Part shown: positions 1-5,167 of the stretch, piece by piece | Position numbering within the stretch: position 1 is the first letter of the stretch | Layout of the letters: every line of letters starts with the position of its first letter | Assembly: GCA_937895715.1 (NCBI GenBank) | Contig: CALBLZ010000222.1 | Coordinates: 1 to 6,101 of the forward strand | DNA from: an uncultured Candidatus Berkelbacteria bacterium | GTDB taxonomy: Bacteria > Patescibacteriota > UBA1384 > CAILIB01 | Length of the DNA: 6,101 bases | Reading direction: 5' to 3' | The notes under the pieces: generated by a model | Databases searched by the model: none | Told to the model about the DNA's origin: nothing | What the model saw: the letters and a program-made list of their open reading frames with translations, nothing else | Program-made: the position numbers and the translations under genes

Positions 1-340
1 TATCCTTCTTATTTGCAATGCGCTGCACCACCGACGGACTCCCCATTGGTGAGTGCATATGTACAATATCGGGATTAAACTCTTCAAAACTGGCGCGAAT
101 CTTAAGATCCTGCGCTACTACCCAACGAGTCTTTTCTTTAAGCGGATTAGGAATTGAGGGGAATCGATAGATGGTATAACCGTCAGCATTCTTTTCTTTG
201 CGGTAACTGTTGCCTTGGCTTGGGGTAAACACAGCAACAGTATGGCCCTTCTTTACTAACTCACAGGCCAAATTGTGTACAGCAACTACCGCACCAGAGA
301 TGCGGGGAAAGAAAACTTCTGAGGCAAGAAGAATGCGCAT
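1..340 (-). CDS. Glycosyltransferase family 4-like protein, N-terminal part (cut by window edge)
   Basis: The reverse complement gives an open frame that begins MRILLASEVFFPRISGAVVA and is still open after 113 codons where the window ends. The start is an ATG at 340-338, nine bases after the stop of the upstream glycosyltransferase. The fragment is the first half of a GT-B N-terminal domain. It has a beta strand followed by the E-V-F-F-P-R-I-S-G loop (residues 8-16, the usual site of a glycine-rich turn near the acceptor). A helix and the KKGHTVAVFTPS strand follow (residues 30-41), then RFPSIPNP (59-66) and DIVHMHSP (91-98), the strand and loop typical of GT4 enzymes. Such enzymes move a sugar from a nucleotide or lipid donor to a lipid or polysaccharide acceptor at the inner face of the membrane. 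The donor-binding C-terminal domain is outside the window, so specificity cannot be judged. No Shine-Dalgarno sequence precedes the start, so translation may be coupled to the upstream gene. Confidence 0.85.
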   Translation of the reverse strand, partial: MRILLASEVFFPRISGAVVAVHNLACELVKKGHTVAVFTPSQGNSYRKEKNADGYTIYRFPSIPNPLKEKTRWVVAQDLKIRASFEEFNPDIVHMHSPMGSPSVVQRIANKKD

Positions 341-349
341 AGAACTAGT

Positions 350-1453
350 TTACCGTAGAGCGGCAATAATCGCTGCCCCCGAGAGCTCAGCGGTTGCACG
401 CCACGTATAGTGCGACGCATGCTGTGGCCCCATCTTTGTGAGCTGTGCTCGTAGTTCCGGGGTAACAAGCGCTGAGGTAAGGGCTGCAGTCCACGATGTT
501 GGGTTGTGTGGCTCAGCATAGATTGCTAGCTCACCGGTAACCTCAGGCACTGCACCATGTCGAACGGCAACAACAAGTTTGCCTGCAGCGAGCGCTTCAA
601 GCGCAGGAATACCAAACCCTTCGTACGGCCCAGAAACCGCTACAACTGTGGCATCACGGAGCAGCTCTTGCTTCTCTGTAGCTGTAATGTAGGAAAGCAG
701 GTGAACTCGAGCGCGCTGTTCAGGATTCAACTCAGCCAGCGCCGTCTCAATCTCGCTAAACCCGTATCCCGGGCGACCTGCCAAGATTAAGCGCGAAGCA
801 TTGGAGGCGCTAAGGTTGGCAAACCCGCGGATAAGTGTCTGCACATCTTTCTTTGACACCAATCGTCCAATCGAAACTATCCATGGTAAATCTCGGGGGA
901 CCGGCACAAGGTGCTTTCCCTCAATACTCTCATTCCGTTTCTCGTCTGGAACCGCGAGCGGAGTCACTACCACGCGGTCAGGGGATACCTTCCAGTACTC
1001 AGAGATCTGATTTGCTGTATACCGCGATGGTGCAAAGATACCCGCCGCTTTCATCCCTGACTTATGAGCCAGCACCGTTGTGCGCAGACGCTCACGTAGG
1101 GGATAGGACGCTGGAAACTGGTATACCGACAGATCATGTACGGTAAAAAAAGTGGGAACTGCAAGAGAAAGGGGAGGAATGCCCGACGGCGTAAAGTAGG
1201 CATCAGCGCCAAGCTCTTTCACAAGCCTTGGCACCACACGCTGACCCCATGCAAGCTGGTGGGGAGAAACTACCCAACGGATACCCGGGCGCAAATCCTT
1301 TGGCGCATCGTTGTGGCTGGCAAAGATTGGAATTATGTCGTTTTCTAGCAAAACCTCCGCCAAATGGGGGAGGAGTGAGTTGGTATACAGTTCTACGCCA
1401 CTAGGCGTCTCGCTACAGAAGTGAGTAGCGTCAATGAGGATTGACTGATTCAC
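350..1453 (-). CDS. GT4-type glycosyltransferase (GT-B fold, mannosyltransferase-like)
   Basis: This is a complete 367-residue protein, a normal length for a GT-B retaining glycosyltransferase. The N-terminal domain starts with SILIDATHF and the SGVELYTNSLL segment (residues 18-28), equivalent to the glycine loop and first helix of the family. TVHDLS (104-109) and FAPSRYTANQI (140-150) are typical of GT4 proteins resembling O-antigen mannosyltransferases. The C-terminal donor-binding domain has SIGRLVSKKD (194-203), with R197 and K202 as likely phosphate contacts. It also carries the E-x7-E motif EGFGIPALE (E278, E286) and ends with the HYTWRATA segment (348-355) that often closes this family. 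The start is GTG at 1453-1451. An overlapping ATG two bases upstream is followed directly by TGA, and the frame upstream meets a TAG, so GTG is the furthest possible start. No Shine-Dalgarno sequence is visible. The gene leads the minus-strand unit with the partial glycosyltransferase after it. A role in cell-surface glycan synthesis is inferred; the exact sugar is unknown. Confidence 0.9.
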   Translation of the reverse strand: MNQSILIDATHFCSETPSGVELYTNSLLPHLAEVLLENDIIPIFASHNDAPKDLRPGIRWVVSPHQLAWGQRVVPRLVKELGADAYFTPSGIPPLSLAVPTFFTVHDLSVYQFPASYPLRERLRTTVLAHKSGMKAAGIFAPSRYTANQISEYWKVSPDRVVVTPLAVPDEKRNESIEGKHLVPVPRDLPWIVSIGRLVSKKDVQTLIRGFANLSASNASRLILAGRPGYGFSEIETALAELNPEQRARVHLLSYITATEKQELLRDATVVAVSGPYEGFGIPALEALAAGKLVVAVRHGAVPEVTGELAIYAEPHNPTSWTAALTSALVTPELRAQLTKMGPQHASHYTWRATAELSGAAIIAALR

Positions 1454-1469
1454 ATAGATAATCTATACT
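1441..1469 (+). promoter_or_regulatory. Predicted sigma70-type promoter for nusA-clpC-hisS
   Basis: TTGACT at 1441-1446 (5 of 6 to the -35 consensus) and TATACT at 1464-1469 (5 of 6 to the -10 consensus) are separated by exactly 17 bases, the optimal spacing. Transcription would start near 1475-1477, giving a leader of about 67 bases before the nusA ATG at 1543. The -35 box overlaps codons 3 to 5 of the divergent glycosyltransferase, and the -10 box lies 11 bases outside its GTG start, so polymerase binding here could interfere with that gene. No equally good minus-strand promoter is visible. A weak candidate (minus-strand TATAGA at 1467-1462) has no convincing -35 partner at normal spacing. 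Confidence 0.7.
1454..1466. repeat. 13-base inverted repeat across nusA promoter spacer and -10 box
   Basis: ATAGAT (1454-1459) and ATCTAT (1461-1466) form a perfect inverted repeat around one central A. The element fills the end of the promoter spacer, covers the first three bases of the -10 hexamer, and lies directly before the GTG of the divergent glycosyltransferase. A symmetric site in this position could be an operator for a dimeric regulator. AT-rich promoter DNA also produces such palindromes by chance, so function is only a possibility. Confidence 0.35.
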
Positions 1470-1480
1470 ATTCCTGTACA

Positions 1481-1510
1481 GAAGTCGATGAAAATCGGCT
1501 TTTTATTATT
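1481..1510 (+). terminator. Intrinsic-terminator-like hairpin in the nusA leader
   Basis: AGTCGAT (1483-1489) pairs with ATCGGCT (1494-1500) through seven pairs, one of them U-G, around a GAAA loop (1490-1493). The stem can extend by A1482-T1501. The descending arm runs straight into TTTTATTATT (1501-1510), a U-rich tract of the kind that ends intrinsic terminators. On the opposite strand the hairpin lacks a U-tract, so it acts, if at all, on rightward transcripts. Relative to the promoter at 1441-1469 it occupies about +6 to +35 of the mRNA. It could be an attenuator for nusA, a 5' stabilising hairpin, or a stop for transcripts entering from the left. Confidence 0.6.
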
Positions 1511-1542
1511 GCCAAATTTGATAGAAGTTAATCCAGCCCGTC

Positions 1543-2682
1543 ATGGCACAATCCCCATTCATCGCTGCAATTCTGCAGCTCTCAATCGAAAAAAATATCC
1601 CTGAGGAGCGCGTATTCGAAGCAGTCGAAGCTGCACTTGCTGCCGCCTACCGCCGCGACTACGGCCGCCCCGATCAAGTTATTCGCGTCACCCTCAACCG
1701 AGAAACCGGTGCTTTCGATGTAGCACAGGTGTACGAAGTTGTCGAAAACCAAGAGGCTATCGAGGAGCGCGATCGTCAGATCACCCTCGAAGACGCTGCT
1801 CTCCAAAGTCCTGACATCAAAGTTGGAGACGAGTTTGTTGTCGATCTTCCAACACAAGAAGATTTCGGCCGCATTGCTGCTCAAACTGCCAAGCAGGTTA
1901 TCGTTCAGCGCATCCGCGAAATCGAACGCGAAATTCTCTTCGAAGAGTTCAAGGACAAAGAGCATACCCTTGTTTCTGGCTCAGTTCAGCAAGTTGAAGG
2001 CGACACTGTCCTGGTAAGTCTCGGCAAGGTTAACGCCGTAATGCCCCCACGCGAGCAAATCCGCGGTGAGTACTACAGCACCGGTCAGCGTATCCGTGTG
2101 TACGTAAAAGAAGTGGCTGAGAGCGGCCGTGGGCCACAAATCATTGTGAGCCGCGCCGACACCCGCTTCATCGAAGACCTATTCTCTCTCGAAATCCCAG
2201 AAATCCAGGCTGGCACCGTCGAAATTCGCGGCATTTCCCGTGAAGCCGGATCACGCACCAAAATGGCAGTGTTCTCCGACAACGAGAACATCGACCCAGT
2301 TGGTTCTTGTGTTGGTCAGCGTCGCGCCCGTATTCAGGCTGTTCTCAACGAAATCGGTGACGAAAAGATCGACATCATCCTCTGGGATGCCGCTCCCGAC
2401 CAGTTCATCCGCAACGCCCTGTCTCCTGCACGTGTACGCAACCTCCAAATCGATGAAGAGCACAAGCATGCAAAAGTAGAGGTAGACGCAGATCAGCTCT
2501 CTCTCGCAATTGGTCGAGGTGGCCAAAATGTACGCCTTGCCTCACGCCTAACTGGCTACACTATCGATATTCTCCGTGACGATGTTCCAGAAGCTACAGC
2601 ACCAGCAGCCGAACCAGATAAGGCCCCCTCAGCGGAGTCAGCACCACAAGCTAGCACCGATAACGCTGACCGCGAGGAGTAA
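1543..2682 (+). CDS. nusA: Transcription termination/antitermination factor NusA
   Basis: NusA binds RNA polymerase and nascent RNA, modulating pausing, intrinsic termination and antitermination. The 379-residue product has the full core. The polymerase-binding N-terminal domain (about 1-135) contains AALAAAYRRDYG (30-41). An S1 domain follows (about 142-205, including the NAVMPPREQI segment at 164-173). KH1 (about 206-282) contains IDPVGSCVG (250-258) and EKIDIILW (274-281). KH2 (about 283-345) contains LAIGRGGQNVRLASRLTGY (321-339). The C-terminal 30 residues are a low-complexity Ala/Pro/Glu tail, and the acidic repeats of enterobacterial NusA are absent. In KH1 the usual GxxG loop reads G258-Q-R-R261, with the second glycine lost, while the KH2 loop GRGG (324-327) is intact. 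The ATG at 1543 is the natural start because it gives the family's usual N-terminus; no Shine-Dalgarno sequence lies close before it. The gene is first in a unit with clpC and hisS. No rimP, infB or rbfA adjoins it, unlike the common arrangement. Confidence 0.97.
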   Translation: MAQSPFIAAILQLSIEKNIPEERVFEAVEAALAAAYRRDYGRPDQVIRVTLNRETGAFDVAQVYEVVENQEAIEERDRQITLEDAALQSPDIKVGDEFVVDLPTQEDFGRIAAQTAKQVIVQRIREIEREILFEEFKDKEHTLVSGSVQQVEGDTVLVSLGKVNAVMPPREQIRGEYYSTGQRIRVYVKEVAESGRGPQIIVSRADTRFIEDLFSLEIPEIQAGTVEIRGISREAGSRTKMAVFSDNENIDPVGSCVGQRRARIQAVLNEIGDEKIDIILWDAAPDQFIRNALSPARVRNLQIDEEHKHAKVEVDADQLSLAIGRGGQNVRLASRLTGYTIDILRDDVPEATAPAAEPDKAPSAESAPQASTDNADREE

Positions 2683-2689
2683 TTTCCTC
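2674..2689 (+). promoter_or_regulatory. Hairpin over the nusA stop with the only Shine-Dalgarno-like sequence before clpC
   Basis: GAGGA (2674-2678) pairs perfectly with TCCTC (2685-2689), and a G-U pair can tighten the loop to TAAT. The nusA stop codon (2680-2682) lies in the loop region. GAGGAG (2674-2679) is the only good anti-16S match near any start in this window, but it also encodes the last two Glu codons of NusA and sits 14 bases before the clpC ATG, farther than ideal. A ribosome ending NusA synthesis would open this stem, which would suit translational coupling of clpC to nusA. The short stem may be fortuitous. Confidence 0.35.
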
Positions 2690-2693
2690 ACCC

Positions 2694-5162
2694 ATGACAG
2701 CAATTTTCGGACGGTTCAGTAAACCTAGTGAACGAGTTCTCATCGAAGCCCAGCACATTGCTGGCCGTCTTTCTCGGCCTGTCCAGAGCGATATTGTCTT
2801 ACTGAGTATTCTTGCTCAAAACCAGAGCTCAGCCGCAGACCTACTCAAGCAGCTTGGTGCCAGTTATACCAAATTCTTTGAGTCACTAGCACCTCTTCCG
2901 CAGCAAGAAGAGCCCCTTCCTGGCCAAGCCCAGGAAATGCAGCTACTCCTCGAAGAAGCCATAAAGCTTGCCGGACGGTTTCGCTTTAGCCACGTAGAGG
3001 TTGAACACCTGCTCTACATCATTGCCCGTGACGATCGTTTTCTCGGTAACCACCTCATCAAGGCAACTGGCCTCGATCCCGCTCTCATAGTCGCCCGGCT
3101 ATCGGAGTGGATCTTTAGTGTAAGCGCACTGGGCCAAAGCTCCCGCCGGGGTACTCCAAACCAGGAGCGCATGATCGGGCCAGAAGGAAGTGACGAGTCT
3201 GAACTCGAAAAGTACACCACCGACCTAACTGAACTCGCCGAAGATAACGAGCTCGATCCAATTACTGGTCGAGAGCGTGAGCTTGAGCAAATGATTCACG
3301 TGTTGCTCCGCCGCAAAAAGAATAATCCTCTCTTAATTGGCGAGCCTGGAGTTGGTAAAACGGCACTTGTAGACGCTCTCGCTCAAAAAATTGCATCCGG
3401 AAAAGTACCTCGCCCTCTCGCCAGTAAACGTGTGCTCACACTCGATCTAGGCCTACTGGTTGCTGGCACCATGTACCGTGGTCAGTTTGAAGAACGCCTC
3501 AAGAACGTTATTGCCGAGGTTATCGAAGACGGCAACTGTATTCTATTCATCGACGAAATCCACACCATCTCAGGCACCGGCAGCAGCGAGGGAGGGTTTG
3601 ATGCAGCAAATATTCTCAAGCCAGCACTGGCGCGTGGCGATTTAAGCTTGATTGGTGCCACCACCTACGAAGAGTACCGCAAGCACATCCTCAAAGATAA
3701 AGCCCTCGATCGGCGCTTCCAAACGGTAATGGTGCAAGAACCTAGCCCAGCCGAGGCCATTGCAATGCTAAAGGGTGTGAGTAGTAAGCTAGAGAAACAC
3801 CATAAAGTAAAGATTGGTGATGACGCCATTCGCTCAGCGGTCGATCTTGCCGTACGCTACGTGCACGACCGATTCTTGCCCGACAAAGCCCTCGACATCC
3901 TCGATGAGGCCGCTACTTACCACGCAGAAGCAGGGGAAGGGGTTCGTTTGCAGGTGAGCCTTCAAAATCGCCTCGACGAAATAGTTGAGCTTAAATCTGA
4001 AGTTATCGAGCAAGCAATTAGCCCAACCGACTGGGAAGAGGCAAAGCGCCTCAACGACGAAGAGGTTTCGCTCCGTGAACAGATTCGCAAGCTTTCTTCT
4101 CCAAAAGTTAAGACCAAGGGGCTCAAAAAAGTTACCCCTCACGAAATCAGTGCGGTAGTTGCTAACCGGACAGGTATCCCACTCTCCCAGATAACACAGA
4201 GCCTCGAGCCGCTCGACGTTAAGCGTATCAAAGGAGCACTCCAGAAGAATATTCTTGGACAAGAAGAGTCGATCACCAAGATTAGTCAGGAACTACTTCG
4301 AGCACAACTTGGGCTGCAACCCAGCAAGAAGCCTGTTGGCAGCTTCCTCCTTGTCGGCCCCACAGGTGTAGGAAAGACAGAAACAGCACGCATTTTGGCA
4401 CGTGAAGTGTTTGGTGACGAAAAAGCGTTGGTAAAAATTGATATGAGCGAGTACATGGAGCGCCACACGGTCAGTAATCTTGTTGGTGCGCCAGCTGGCT
4501 ACGTAGGATTCGACCAAGGTGGCACCCTAACCGAACAAGTTTGGCGCCGACCGTACTCAGTAGTTCTCTTCGACGAAGTAGAAAAGGCTCACCCCGACGT
4601 GTTCAACATGCTGCTTCAGATTCTTGAAGATGGAAAGCTAACCGACAATACCGGTCGAGTAACCAGCTTTGAGCATACTTTGATCATCCTTACCTCCAAC
4701 ATTGGTATGGCCAGCTACATTCAGATGAGCAAGATTGGCTTCAGCCTCCCAGACGCCGCCTCAACCGAGCGCGAGCAGGCAGATCTTGAGTCTCATATTG
4801 GCAAAGAGCTAAAGAGCTTCTTTAGGCCCGAGCTTTTGGGGCGGCTTTCTGCCACTATTTTCTACAAGCCCCTCTCTACCAAGGTAGTGGAACAGTTAGT
4901 TGAACGCCGTCTTGCCGACCTCACCAAGAAACTTAAGAAGCGCGGCATTACTATTACATCAGAGAAGAGTCTGATCGAGTGGATTGTCACCAAGTATCAG
5001 CCAGAATCTGGCGCGCGCAGCATCGATCGCATCTTCATGCACGACCTCGAGCCGCTCCTCATCGACGCGATTCTTGCGCACCCAAAGGAGCAGAGCTTCA
5101 CGCTTGGCAGTAAGCATGGAATGCTAGAGATACACCAATCAAAAGCAACGTCCGCTAAGTAA
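2694..5162 (+). CDS. clpC: ClpC-type ATP-dependent Clp protease ATP-binding subunit (Hsp100 AAA+ unfoldase)
   Basis: This 822-residue protein has the length and layout of ClpC. Two Clp N-repeats span about 7-66 and 79-140. The first AAA+ module has Walker A GEPGVGKT (216-223), Walker B ILFIDEIH (283-290), a pore loop around GTMYRGQFEERL (258-269) and arginine finger DRRF (339-342). A short middle region (about 410-475) carries a UVR-like helix pair (DWEEAKRLNDEEVSLREQI, 446-464), as in ClpC. The second AAA+ module has Walker A GPTGVGKT (555-562), Walker B VVLFDEVEKAHPDV (623-636), pore loop AGYVG (601-605) and sensor-2 GAR (773-775). An IGF tripeptide (681-683) sits where ClpP-docking loops occur. 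Together with the short middle domain, this argues for ClpC rather than the disaggregase ClpB. It should unfold proteins using ATP and feed them to ClpP in the cytoplasm; clpP is not in this window. The segment after the second Walker B reads RPELLGRLSATIF (711-723), divergent from the common RPEFLNRIDE, though its arginine is kept. It starts 11 bases after nusA and ends 5 bases before hisS. Confidence 0.95.
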   Translation: MTAIFGRFSKPSERVLIEAQHIAGRLSRPVQSDIVLLSILAQNQSSAADLLKQLGASYTKFFESLAPLPQQEEPLPGQAQEMQLLLEEAIKLAGRFRFSHVEVEHLLYIIARDDRFLGNHLIKATGLDPALIVARLSEWIFSVSALGQSSRRGTPNQERMIGPEGSDESELEKYTTDLTELAEDNELDPITGRERELEQMIHVLLRRKKNNPLLIGEPGVGKTALVDALAQKIASGKVPRPLASKRVLTLDLGLLVAGTMYRGQFEERLKNVIAEVIEDGNCILFIDEIHTISGTGSSEGGFDAANILKPALARGDLSLIGATTYEEYRKHILKDKALDRRFQTVMVQEPSPAEAIAMLKGVSSKLEKHHKVKIGDDAIRSAVDLAVRYVHDRFLPDKALDILDEAATYHAEAGEGVRLQVSLQNRLDEIVELKSEVIEQAISPTDWEEAKRLNDEEVSLREQIRKLSSPKVKTKGLKKVTPHEISAVVANRTGIPLSQITQSLEPLDVKRIKGALQKNILGQEESITKISQELLRAQLGLQPSKKPVGSFLLVGPTGVGKTETARILAREVFGDEKALVKIDMSEYMERHTVSNLVGAPAGYVGFDQGGTLTEQVWRRPYSVVLFDEVEKAHPDVFNMLLQILEDGKLTDNTGRVTSFEHTLIILTSNIGMASYIQMSKIGFSLPDAASTEREQADLESHIGKELKSFFRPELLGRLSATIFYKPLSTKVVEQLVERRLADLTKKLKKRGITITSEKSLIEWIVTKYQPESGARSIDRIFMHDLEPLLIDAILAHPKEQSFTLGSKHGMLEIHQSKATSAK

Positions 5163-5167
5163 CATTC

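Noticed and set aside
1474..1481. The 8-base palindrome CTGTACAG at the predicted nusA transcription start.
   Set aside because: It resembles half-sites of LexA boxes but lacks the needed spacing (CTGT-N8-ACAG). A short palindrome like this is expected by chance.
1488..1604. A 38-codon leader frame (MKIGFLLLPNLIEVN...) starting inside the nusA leader hairpin and overlapping the nusA start, with a Phe-Leu-Leu-Leu run.
   Set aside because: The Phe/Leu run is simply the translation of the U-tract. The frame overlaps nusA out of frame, has at best a weak AGAAG before it, and matches nothing I recognise. It is a possible leader peptide only if conserved in relatives.
1582..1965. A 127-codon minus-strand open frame opposite the nusA N-terminus.
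   Set aside because: It mirrors the codon structure of nusA and has no family features. The nusA frame explains the sequence fully.
2694..5162. Assignment as ClpB (disaggregase) instead of ClpC.
   Set aside because: The middle region is short with a UVR-like helix pair rather than the long ClpB coiled coil, and an IGF tripeptide is present at the ClpP-docking position.
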